Shown: positions 16,470-23,686 of the stretch, one piece after another | Layout of the letters: each line of letters starts with the position of its first letter | How positions within the stretch are numbered: the stretch's first letter is position 1 | Assembly (NCBI RefSeq): GCF_009363655.1 | Contig: NZ_CP045393.1 | Coordinates: 1,240,001 to 1,304,000, forward strand | Direction of reading: 5' to 3' | Length of the DNA: 64,000 nt | Source of the DNA: Roseovarius sp. THAF27 | GTDB taxonomy: Bacteria; Pseudomonadota; Alphaproteobacteria; Rhodobacterales; Rhodobacteraceae | Translations under genes and position numbers: made by a program | Notes under the pieces: model-generated | Databases searched by the model: none | What the model was told of the DNA's origin: nothing | The model's input: only the letters and a program-made list of their open reading frames with translations

Positions 16470-16546
16470 GCCGCCTTAGCTCAGTTGGTTAGAGCGCCTG
16501 ATTGTGGATCAGGAGGTCCCCCGTTCGAGCCGGGGAGGTGGTACCA
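16470..16546 (+). tRNA. tRNA-His (GTG)
   Basis: A 77-nt cloverleaf with encoded CCA. The anticodon loop has GTG. Acceptor arms are GCCGCCT and AGGTGGT, giving a G1:U72 pair, with A73. The base before position 1 is T, so no G-1 is encoded. This matches the known alphaproteobacterial deviation from the usual tRNA-His, which has G-1 and C73. Confidence 0.95.
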
Positions 16547-16580
16547 TCCCCCTTTCTTGCAGATCGAACCCGTTGCGCGG

Positions 16581-16889
16581 CTAGTCGGCGGTGACGTCGA
16601 TGGTCTGGCGCAACTCGCCCGTGGTTTCGTCGAAGATCAGGATCGTGTCGGCGTCGGTGACGATCGCGTACCAGCCATCGGCGCGGGTGAAGGCGGTGGG
16701 CGTGGTGCCGTCGGGCAGGGTGATCTCTTCGGGCAGTGCCGGGCCGGACGCGCCGGAGAACTTGGTGACAAAGAGCGCGACGATGACTAGAAATCCCAGA
16801 ATCATCACGCCCGTCAGGACGGTCACGAGGGTGCGCAGGTAGCGCACCATCTTGGGGTCGACCGACGGCGGCTGAGGAGTGTCGTTCAT
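16581..16889 (-). CDS. Single-helix membrane protein (DUF6476-like)
   Basis: A 102-residue protein with one transmembrane helix (about 20-44) and a small C-terminal domain rich in beta segments (I-T-L-P-D-G, G-W-Y-A-I-V-T, T-I-L-I-F-D). This is a conserved Rhodobacterales protein that I recall as DUF6476; the number is from memory. The domain would face the periplasm if the N-terminus is cytoplasmic. Its start codon shares two bases with the divergent rluD-type start, so its translation signals lie inside the other gene. Confidence 0.72.
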   Translation of the reverse strand: MNDTPQPPSVDPKMVRYLRTLVTVLTGVMILGFLVIVALFVTKFSGASGPALPEEITLPDGTTPTAFTRADGWYAIVTDADTILIFDETTGELRQTIDVTAD

Positions 16890-17931
16890 GGGCGCAGCCC
16901 CCCTGGAATCCAGTGTCACCGTGCGGATCGGGGCCGATCCGCCGCCGCGCCTTGATAAGGCGCTTGCGCGCGATGTGCCAGAGGCAGCGTCGCTGTCGCG
17001 CACGCGGCTGGCGCGGCTGATCGCCGAGGGCGCGGTGCGCGTGGGTGGTGTGGTGGTCGACGATCCCAAGGCGAAAGTGGCCGAAGGCGACATCGTCGAG
17101 ATCACCGTGCCGGTGGCCGCCGAGGTGGACGTGGTGGCGCAGGAGATCGCGCTGGACGTGGTGTTCGAGGATGACGACCTGATTGTGATCGACAAGCCCG
17201 CGGGCATGGTGGTGCATCCCGCGCCGGGCAGCCCGGATGGCACGCTGGTCAATGCGCTGTTGCACCATTTCGGCGGCAGCCTGTCCGGCGTGGGCGGCGA
17301 GAAACGGCCCGGCATCGTCCACCGGATCGACAAGGATACCAGCGGTCTGTTGGTGGTGGCGAAGTCGGACCGGGCGCATCACGGGCTGGCCGCGCAGTTC
17401 GAGTCGCATAGCGTCGAGCGCAAGTACCTGGCCGTAGTGCACGGGGTGCCGGATGCCGCAGATCCGCGGCTGCGCGGCGTGCGTGGGGCCAGTTTCGAGG
17501 CGGGCAATATTCTGAAGCTGACGACGCAGCTGGCGCGGCACAAGACCGACCGGCAGCGGCAGGCGGTGCTGTTCGAAGGCGGGCGGCACGCGGTGACACG
17601 GGCGCGCGTTGTAAAACCGTTCGGGGTGCCGCCGCAGGTGGCGCTGATCGAGTGCTGGCTGGAGACGGGGCGGACGCACCAGATCCGGGTGCACATGGCG
17701 CATGCGGGGCATGGCCTGATCGGCGACCCCGTTTATGGTGGGCGGCGCAAGCTGAATGCGAAGGCGTTGTCGCCGGGCGCGCTGGACGCCGCGCAAAGTT
17801 TCCCACGGCAGGCGTTGCATGCGGCGCTGCTGGGGTTCGAGCATCCGGGTACGGGGGAGATGCTGCGCTTTGAGGCGGCGCTGCCGGAGGACATGGCAAA
17901 CCTGCTGCAGGAACTGGGCACCGCAGCCTGA
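16888..17931 (+). CDS. rluD: RluA-family 23S rRNA pseudouridine synthase (RluD-like)
   Basis: The 347-residue protein converts uridines to pseudouridine in 23S rRNA; the S4 domain and similarity favour the RluD type (positions 1911/1915/1917 in E. coli). An S4 RNA-binding domain spans about 15-85. The catalytic core follows with D-D-D-L-I-V-I-D-K-P-A-G-M-V-V-H-P, the active-site G-I-V-H-R-I-D-K-D-T-S-G-L-L (catalytic Asp) and R-T-H-Q-I-R-V-H. The ATG is favoured over an upstream in-frame GTG because GAGGAG lies 8 nt before it. The start overlaps the divergent gene. Confidence 0.92.
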   Translation: MGAAPLESSVTVRIGADPPPRLDKALARDVPEAASLSRTRLARLIAEGAVRVGGVVVDDPKAKVAEGDIVEITVPVAAEVDVVAQEIALDVVFEDDDLIVIDKPAGMVVHPAPGSPDGTLVNALLHHFGGSLSGVGGEKRPGIVHRIDKDTSGLLVVAKSDRAHHGLAAQFESHSVERKYLAVVHGVPDAADPRLRGVRGASFEAGNILKLTTQLARHKTDRQRQAVLFEGGRHAVTRARVVKPFGVPPQVALIECWLETGRTHQIRVHMAHAGHGLIGDPVYGGRRKLNAKALSPGALDAAQSFPRQALHAALLGFEHPGTGEMLRFEAALPEDMANLLQELGTAA

Positions 17932-18033
17932 CGTTAATATGACAGCACAGCACGTGTGCGTGAGCAAACGTCACATCACTGGAAAAAAGGTCTGGTTTGA
18001 TTCATAAATAATTAAACCATTCGGTTCACCTGT

Positions 18034-18061
18034 CTTGAATCCGGGCTGATGGCTGCCCATA
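18034..18061 (+). promoter_or_regulatory. Putative RpoH-type (heat shock) promoter of rpoH
   Basis: CTTGAA (18034-18039) is followed after 15 nt by GCCCATAT, close to the sigma-32 consensus CTTGAA-N13-15-CCCCATNT. It lies about 40 nt before the rpoH start codon. It suggests that rpoH transcription is boosted by RpoH-type holoenzyme itself. Confidence 0.6.
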
Positions 18062-18098
18062 TGGATGTTAAGACAATAAACATTGGAGGGTCACAGGG

Positions 18099-18995
18099 TT
18101 GAGCAATTATGCAAATCTTCCTGCGCCGTCGCCCGAAGCCGGGCTAAACCGCTATTTGCAGGAAATCCGGAAATTCCCGCTGTTGGAGCCGGAAGAGGAA
18201 TACATGCTGGCCAAGCGCTGGGTCGAGGAACAGGACACCGAGGCCGCGCACCAGATGGTCACCAGCCACCTGCGCCTGGCGGCGAAGATCGCCATGGGCT
18301 ATCGCGGCTATGGCCTGCCGCAGGCCGAGGTCATTTCCGAGGCCAATGTGGGCCTGATGCAGGCGGTCAAGCGGTTCGACCCCGAGAAGGGGTTCCGGCT
18401 GGCCACTTATGCCATGTGGTGGATCCGGGCGAGCATCCAGGAATACATCCTGCGCAGCTGGTCGATGGTAAAGCTGGGCACAACGAGTGCGCAGAAGAAG
18501 CTTTTCTTCAACCTGCGCAAGGCCAAGGCCCGCATCGGCGCGCTGGAAGAGGGTGACCTGCATCCCGACAAGGTGAAGCAGATCGCGACCGACCTTGGCG
18601 TGACCGAGGACGAGGTGATCAGCATGAACCGCCGGATGTCCGGGGGCGACGCGTCGCTGAACGCCACGGTGGGTGCCGAGGGTGAAGGCACGATGCAGTG
18701 GCAGGACTGGCTGGAGGACGAGGATGCCGACCAGGCCGGCGACTATGAGAAGCGCGACGAGCTGGAGGCGCGGCGCGAATTGCTGGCCGAGGCGATGGAC
18801 GTTCTGAACGACCGCGAGAAGGATATCCTGACCCAGCGCCGGCTGAGCGAAAAGGCTGTGACGCTGGAGGATCTGAGCGGCCAGTACGACGTGAGCCGGG
18901 AACGGATCCGGCAGATCGAGGTGCGTGCCTTTGAAAAGCTGCAGAAGCGCATGCGGTCGCTGGCCGCGGAGAAGGGCATGATGGCGACCGCCTGA
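18099..18995 (+). CDS. rpoH: RNA polymerase heat-shock sigma factor RpoH
   Basis: A 298-residue group 3 sigma factor. Region 2 contains the RpoH-box type stretch from near residue 125 (Q-K-K-L-F-F-N-L-R) and the core-binding/-10 melting segment with Y-A-M-W-W-I-R-A-S-I-Q-E-Y. Region 4 near 235-285 has the helix-turn-helix L-E-D-L-S-G-Q-Y-D-V-S-R-E-R-I-R-Q-I-E. The sequence looks like the classical alphaproteobacterial RpoH (RpoHI type in Rhodobacter). The start is a TTG with GGAGGG 8 nt upstream; no in-frame ATG or GTG gives a better fit. A perfect hairpin terminator follows. Confidence 0.94.
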   Translation: MSNYANLPAPSPEAGLNRYLQEIRKFPLLEPEEEYMLAKRWVEEQDTEAAHQMVTSHLRLAAKIAMGYRGYGLPQAEVISEANVGLMQAVKRFDPEKGFRLATYAMWWIRASIQEYILRSWSMVKLGTTSAQKKLFFNLRKAKARIGALEEGDLHPDKVKQIATDLGVTEDEVISMNRRMSGGDASLNATVGAEGEGTMQWQDWLEDEDADQAGDYEKRDELEARRELLAEAMDVLNDREKDILTQRRLSEKAVTLEDLSGQYDVSRERIRQIEVRAFEKLQKRMRSLAAEKGMMATA

Positions 18996-19037
18996 TCCCG
19001 GGCAGCGCACGCAACTCACGCGACGGCACCGAAAATT

Positions 19038-19070
19038 GGCCCCTTCCGCATTGCGGGAGGGGCCTTATTG
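19038..19070 (+). terminator. Intrinsic terminator after rpoH
   Basis: A 12-bp stem (19038-19049 with 19053-19064, one G:U pair) has a 3-nt loop and is followed by a T-rich TTATTGTT stretch. It lies 43 nt after the rpoH stop and separates it from the lipoprotein hydrolase gene. Confidence 0.85.
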
Positions 19071-19104
19071 TTGCCAGGTGAGTCGGAACCGAAGGAGGCG
19101 TCCG

Positions 19105-20130
19105 TTGCGCGCGCTGTCTGTTTTATGCCTGTTCGTGATGGCGTCCTGCGCGCCGCGTCCCGCGGCGCATTATGCGCCGAGCGTGCCCGAGGCGCATCTG
19201 CAGACGCTTTATGTCGCGACGCAGAAGGCGCTGGACCGTACCGGGCAGACCTTTGGCGCGAAGCGCTCGGGCGAGGTGCGATATTTCCGGGCCGATATCT
19301 CGATCCCCCCGACACATAAGGCCGGTCACGTCCAGTGGCCCGACGGGCCGCCTGATGCGGCGACCGATTTCGTCGTGGCGGCGACGGATGTCTATCCGTC
19401 CGCCGCGGCATTCCTTGGCGATGTGAAGGGCGCGCGGCCGGGGCGCGAGACGCAGGTCTTCGTGCATGGCTACAACACGACGCTGTCCGACAGTCTTTAC
19501 CGGCTGGCGCAGATGCGCGAGGATTTCGAGGTGGCGGCACCGTCGGTGCTGTTCGCCTGGGCCTCGGCCGGGGATCCGCGGGGCTATGTCTATGACCGCG
19601 ACAGCGTGCTATATGCCCGCGATGACCTGGAGGATCTGCTGAACGCCTTGACCAGCGGGCCGCGGGACCGGGTGACGCTGCTGGCGCATTCCATGGGTGC
19701 GCAGCTGGTGATGGAGGTGATGCGGCAGGCGGCGCTGAAAGGCGACCGGCATCTTCTGGACCGGATCAGCGGCGTGGTGCTGATGTCGCCCGACATCGAC
19801 CCCGATGTGTTTCGCCGGCAGGCCGAGGCGATCGGCGAGCTGCCGCAGCCGTTCCTGATATTCGTCACGCAACAGGACCGGGCGCTGAGCCTTGCCAGCC
19901 TGATCACCGGGCGCAAGAAGCGGCTTGGGGTGATCGACGGGCCGGAGGCGGTGGCGGGGCTGCCGGTGAAGGTGATCGACTTCACCGCGCTGGCGGATGG
20001 CGAGGGGCTGGACCACGCGGTGGCGATCACCTCGCCCTCGGCGATTTCGGTGCTGAACGGGATGCTGGAGCAGGCGTCACTGGGGCGGGATGCGTTCGAG
20101 GATTACATGGTGCTGGAGGCGCAACCGTGA
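19105..20130 (+). CDS. DUF900-type alpha/beta hydrolase lipoprotein
   Basis: A 341-residue alpha/beta hydrolase-fold protein of the DUF900 group. The fold markers are V-F-V-H-G-Y-N-T-T near 115-122 (oxyanion region), the nucleophile elbow L-L-A-H-S-M-G-A near 192-199 and a late D-H-A-V catalytic-His candidate. The N-terminus (L-C-L-F-V-M-A-S-C-A) is a short lipoprotein signal ending at a lipobox cysteine, so the protein is probably anchored in the cell envelope. The start is a TTG with AAGGAGG 7 nt upstream. A longer frame would read through the rpoH terminator. The substrate is unknown. Confidence 0.8.
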   Translation: MRALSVLCLFVMASCAPRPAAHYAPSVPEAHLQTLYVATQKALDRTGQTFGAKRSGEVRYFRADISIPPTHKAGHVQWPDGPPDAATDFVVAATDVYPSAAAFLGDVKGARPGRETQVFVHGYNTTLSDSLYRLAQMREDFEVAAPSVLFAWASAGDPRGYVYDRDSVLYARDDLEDLLNALTSGPRDRVTLLAHSMGAQLVMEVMRQAALKGDRHLLDRISGVVLMSPDIDPDVFRRQAEAIGELPQPFLIFVTQQDRALSLASLITGRKKRLGVIDGPEAVAGLPVKVIDFTALADGEGLDHAVAITSPSAISVLNGMLEQASLGRDAFEDYMVLEAQP

Positions 20131-20178
20131 CATGGGCCCCGCGGCATCCTATATGTGCCGTTCAGGAGGAATTTTGAC

Positions 20179-20448
20179 ATGGCCGGTGGATGGGCGCGCG
20201 ACGGCGCGGTTTCCGAACAGATCGAAGCCTCGATCGAGGACGAATTGGCGCGAATGAAGGCCGCGAAACGCCCGGTGGGCGAGAGCCTGACTCATTGCGC
20301 CGAATGCGAGGAGGAGATCCCGCAGGCGCGGCGCGAGGCGTTGCCGGGCGTGAAGCTGTGCATCGATTGCAGCCAGGAGCGTGACGGCGCGCAGCAGGCG
20401 CGGGGCGGGATCAACCGGCGGGGCTCAAAAGACAGCCAGCTGAAATAG
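20179..20448 (+). CDS. DksA/TraR-type zinc-finger protein
   Basis: An 89-residue protein of the short TraR/DksA C4-type group. The zinc site is C-A-E-C and C-I-D-C separated by 17 residues, with the family's E-E-I-P-Q-A-R-R-E-A-L-P-G-V between them. The N-terminal helix (about 10-32) is acidic and basic but much shorter than the DksA coiled coil, so it resembles YbiI/TraR rather than full DksA. These small proteins can bind in the RNA polymerase secondary channel, though many are uncharacterised. AGGAGGA 8 nt before the ATG supports the start. Confidence 0.85.
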   Translation: MAGGWARDGAVSEQIEASIEDELARMKAAKRPVGESLTHCAECEEEIPQARREALPGVKLCIDCSQERDGAQQARGGINRRGSKDSQLK

Positions 20449-20459
20449 GCGGCTGTCGC

Positions 20460-20530
20460 GGGGGGCTCTGCCCCCCACGGCGAAACTGCGTTTCGCCGCT
20501 CCCCCCGGGATATTTTTGGCCAGAGGAAGA
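20460..20530. repeat. Composite hairpin repeat with GGATATTTTTGGCCAGA tail
   Basis: A G6/C6 hairpin (20460-20476) is followed by a second hairpin (20478-20498, CGGCGAAAC / GTTTCGCCG), then C6-GGGATATTTTTGGCCAGAGG-AAGA. Elements with this C-run/ATATTTTTGGCCAGA motif are, from general knowledge, frequent between Roseobacter genes. Here it separates the convergent zinc-finger and small membrane genes and could end transcription in both directions. Confidence 0.7.
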
Positions 20531-20537
20531 GATGGGC

Positions 20538-20723
20538 TCAGCGCCTGGGCGCACGGCCGGTGAGGCGGCGCCAGACCGGGACCACGTCGAGCGAGGCCAC
20601 GGCAACGCCCAGCGGGATCATCCAGAAGCCCAGCACCGGCAGGAAGCCGAAGATCCCGCCGATGATGAGCAGAATGCCAAGCACCAGCCGCAGCCCCGGG
20701 GGCACGCGCGACCGGATGCGCAC
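20538..20723 (-). CDS. Small membrane protein (61 aa)
   Basis: A 61-residue protein with two adjacent hydrophobic stretches (about 12-28 and 30-45) separated by a G-F-L-P-V-L-G-F-W turn, flanked by arginines. Such hairpin-membrane proteins with a Pro-Val-Leu-Gly turn are common and unassigned. The start is a GTG about 57 nt downstream of the oligoendopeptidase stop on the same strand, so it may be the last gene of that unit. A longer start (CTG) cannot be excluded. Confidence 0.55.
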   Translation of the reverse strand: MRIRSRVPPGLRLVLGILLIIGGIFGFLPVLGFWMIPLGVAVASLDVVPVWRRLTGRAPRR

Positions 20724-20780
20724 GAGGGCGCGTCTGAAACGGGTGCGCAGACTGTGGGGGCCGCGTGGGCGGGGCAGGGT

Positions 20781-22601
20781 TCAGTCCTCCATCGCCTCCA
20801 GTTCGTCGATGAAGCCGGAGATCATGCTGAGGCCCTTGTCCCAGAAGGCCGGGTCCGAGGCGTCGAGGCCGAAGGGGGCCAGAAGTTCCTTGTGGTGCAT
20901 CGAGCCGCCTGCCTTGAGCATGTCGAAATACTTGTCCTGGAAGCCTGCGGGATTTTCCTCGTAGACGGCATAGAGCGCGTTCACCAGCCCGTCGCCGAAG
21001 GCGTAGGCGTAGACGTAGAAGGGCGAGTGGACGAAGTGGGGGATGTAGGCCCAGAAGGTCTCGTAGCCGTCCATGAAGTCGAAGGCGGGGCCGAGGGATT
21101 CGCCCTGCACGGACATCCAGAGGGCGCCGATGTCCTCGGCGGTCAGCTCGCCGCCGCGGCGGGCGTCGTGCAGCTTGCATTCGAAATCGTAGAAGGCGAT
21201 CTGGCGGACAACGGTGTTGATCATGTCCTCGACCTTGCCGGCCAGCAGCACCTTGCGCTCGGCATTGTCCTTGGCGGCATCCAGCAGTTTGCGGAAGGTA
21301 AGCATCTCGCCGAAGACGGATGCGGTTTCGGCAAGGGTGAGGGGGGTGGACGACAGAAGCTCGCCCTGTTCGGCGGCCAACACCTGGTGCACGCCGTGGC
21401 CGAGTTCATGCGCCAGCGTCATGACGTCGCGCGGTTTGCCGAGGTAGTTCAACATGACGTAGGGGTGCACGTCGGTCACGGTGGGGTGGGCGAAGGCGCC
21501 GGGGGCCTTGCCGGGTTTGACGGCGGCGTCGATCCAGCCCTTGTCAAAGAACGGCTCGGCCAGGTCGCCCATGCGCGGGTCGAAATCGGAATAGGCGTCC
21601 ATGACCATGCCGCGGGCGGCCGGCCAGTCGATCTTGCGCGGCGCCTCCATCGGCAAGGGGGCGTTGCGGTCCCAGACCTGCATCCGGTCGAGGCCGAGCC
21701 ACTTGCGTTTCAATTCGTAGTAGCGGTGGCTGAGCTTGGGATAGGCGTCGACCACGGCGTTGCGCAGGGCTTCGACCACCTCGGCCTCGACATCGTTGGA
21801 AAGGTGCCGCCCGGTCTGGGGTGTGGGCATACCGCGCCAGCGGTCGATGACCTCTTTTTCCTTGGCGGTGGTGTTGTGGACGCGGGCGAAGGTACGGATA
21901 TTGGCCTGGAAGGTGCGGGCAAGTTCGCGGGCGGCGGATTCGCGTTTGGCGCGGTCCTGTTCGGTGAGCAGGTTGAGGGTGGATTCGATGCCCAGGTCCT
22001 CGCCGTCGACGTCGAAGGTGAGGCCGGCGATGGTCTCGTCGAAGAGGCGTTCCCAGGCGTCGCCGACGACGCCGAGGTCGTGCAGGAACTTTTCCAGCTC
22101 GTCGGAGAGCTGGTAGGGCTTCATCGCCTGGATGCGGCGGATGACCGGGGCGTAGCGGGCCAGATCCGCGTTTTCAGCATACATCGCCAAAAGGGTGTCG
22201 GTGTCGAGCCGGTTGAGTTCGAGGGTGAAAAAGACCAGCGGCGTTGTGTAATTGGTGATCTTTTCCTGGCAGTCGGAGAGGAACTTGGCGCGCTCGCCAT
22301 CGGTGGTCAGCTGGTAATAGCGCAGGCCGGCGAAGGACATGATGCGGCCCGCAATGGACGAGATCTTTTCGTTCCGCTGGATGCATTCGAGGAGGCCCGC
22401 CGCGTCGAGGTCGGCCAGCTTGCCCTCGTAGTCGGCGGCGAAGTCGGCGCAGGCTTGTTCCAGCCAGTCGAGATCGCGCTTGAGTTCGGGCGCGTCCTGC
22501 CCGGTGTAGAGGTCGTCGAGGTTCCATTCCGGCAGGTCGCCCAGATTGCCGGAGCCGGAGCCGGCGTTGACGTCGAAGGCGGGGGTGGGAAGCTGGAACA
22601 T
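20781..22601 (-). CDS. pepF: M3-family oligoendopeptidase F
   Basis: A 606-residue cytoplasmic zinc peptidase of family M3B that cleaves short peptides. The active-site helix H-E-L-G-H-G-V-H-Q is visible near residue 390, with the third zinc ligand in the downstream T-L-A-E-T-A-S-V-F-G-E region. The C-terminal F-Y-V-Y-A-Y-A-F-G-D tyrosine-rich segment is also characteristic. The ATG at M-F-Q-L-P-T-P is chosen because GAGGAG lies 6-7 nt upstream. Length agrees with the pepF/M3 family. The 61-residue membrane gene follows on the same strand. Confidence 0.92.
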   Translation of the reverse strand: MFQLPTPAFDVNAGSGSGNLGDLPEWNLDDLYTGQDAPELKRDLDWLEQACADFAADYEGKLADLDAAGLLECIQRNEKISSIAGRIMSFAGLRYYQLTTDGERAKFLSDCQEKITNYTTPLVFFTLELNRLDTDTLLAMYAENADLARYAPVIRRIQAMKPYQLSDELEKFLHDLGVVGDAWERLFDETIAGLTFDVDGEDLGIESTLNLLTEQDRAKRESAARELARTFQANIRTFARVHNTTAKEKEVIDRWRGMPTPQTGRHLSNDVEAEVVEALRNAVVDAYPKLSHRYYELKRKWLGLDRMQVWDRNAPLPMEAPRKIDWPAARGMVMDAYSDFDPRMGDLAEPFFDKGWIDAAVKPGKAPGAFAHPTVTDVHPYVMLNYLGKPRDVMTLAHELGHGVHQVLAAEQGELLSSTPLTLAETASVFGEMLTFRKLLDAAKDNAERKVLLAGKVEDMINTVVRQIAFYDFECKLHDARRGGELTAEDIGALWMSVQGESLGPAFDFMDGYETFWAYIPHFVHSPFYVYAYAFGDGLVNALYAVYEENPAGFQDKYFDMLKAGGSMHHKELLAPFGLDASDPAFWDKGLSMISGFIDELEAMED

Positions 22602-22705
22602 GCGGGTCTCCTCAAATGCGTGGCTGGCCAAGACATAGGGGCGGGGCGGGCAGGCTCAAGCGGTGGATTGGACGCGGGGCCGATTGGCAAGGGCCGCGGC
22701 GCGCC

Positions 22706-23590
22706 TCAGACGGTGTCGGGACCCGCAAGGGCACGGTGCAGGAGCAGGGCATTGGGCGAGAGCGGCGCGGTCACACGGTGGTTCAGCCAGTAGCGGCGGG
22801 TGGTGGTCAGGGTGTCGTCGCCAACCGGGACCAACTGGCCGCTGCTGACGAGGGTGTCGAGCATAGGCAGGCTGGCCAGGGCGATGCCATCGCCGGTCAG
22901 GGCGCGGCCGATGCTATGGCCATAGCTGCGGCAGGTCTCGACGGGGCGCGCGGAGAGGGGAGAGCCGGGCTTGCGGTCGTGCCAGATACGCCAGTTGATC
23001 CAGTCGGGTGCGAGACGGGGATAGTCCAGCAGGGGCAGATCGGGCCGGTCGGAAAAGGTGGCGGCGATGGCGGGCGTGGCGGCGGGGGTGATCGTTTCGT
23101 TGAAAAGGGGTGTGCCGGTCCAGCCGGGCGGCGGTGCGTCGCCGTAGTGGATGGCGAGGTCGAGCGTGTCGGCGGTGAGGGCACTGGGGTCGTCGGCGGT
23201 GAGCACGCTGACATTGCAGGCATCCGGGCTGGTGGCGAAGGCCTGGAGGCGCGGGTAGAGCCAGAACATCGAGACCGCGCCGTTGGCGGCGATCTGGAGG
23301 GTGCGGGTGTCGGTGACACGGGCCGTATCGAGGGATGCCGTCAGGTAGTCGAGCGCGAGGCGCACGGGCTCTTCCAGGCGGCGGGCGGTGTCGGTGGGCA
23401 CCGCGTGGCGCGCGCCGCGGTCGAAGAGCGGCGTGCCGAGCCAGTCTTCGAGTTGGCGGATGCGTTTGCTGACGGCGGCCTGGGAGACCATGAGCTCGGG
23501 CGCGGCGGCGGAGAAGCCGCCGCGTTTCATCACGGTGGTGAAGAAGATGAGAGTTTCCAGCGGGGGAAGGTCTCGGCGGTCCTGATTCAT
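22706..23590 (-). CDS. LysR-type transcriptional regulator
   Basis: A 294-residue LysR regulator. The N-terminal winged helix-turn-helix (about 9-68) has the typical F-F-T-T-V-M-K-R-G-G-F-S-A-A-A and V-S-Q-A-A-V-S-K-R-I-R-Q-L-E-D-W-L-G-T-P-L-F segments. The rest is a periplasmic-binding-like effector domain with GcvA-like features. It is divergent from the DddP-like M24 gene with a 96-nt shared promoter region, the usual layout for a LysR protein that controls its neighbour. The inducer is unknown; a substrate or product of the M24 enzyme is a reasonable guess. Confidence 0.88.
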   Translation of the reverse strand: MNQDRRDLPPLETLIFFTTVMKRGGFSAAAPELMVSQAAVSKRIRQLEDWLGTPLFDRGARHAVPTDTARRLEEPVRLALDYLTASLDTARVTDTRTLQIAANGAVSMFWLYPRLQAFATSPDACNVSVLTADDPSALTADTLDLAIHYGDAPPPGWTGTPLFNETITPAATPAIAATFSDRPDLPLLDYPRLAPDWINWRIWHDRKPGSPLSARPVETCRSYGHSIGRALTGDGIALASLPMLDTLVSSGQLVPVGDDTLTTTRRYWLNHRVTAPLSPNALLLHRALAGPDTV

Positions 23591-23686
23591 TCCTCCAGGT
23601 TATCCATGAGCGTGAGAATTTCCAGCGTTTTCGAGGTGCGCTTGGTCGGATATGGAATGACAAAACGTGACCCCGAGGAGGATGAC

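Noticed and set aside
22616-23686. Long in-frame N-terminal extension of the DddP-like gene
   Set aside because: The extension lies antisense to the LysR gene and lacks any domain. GAGGAGG directly before the ATG at 23687 and the normal family length support the shorter start.
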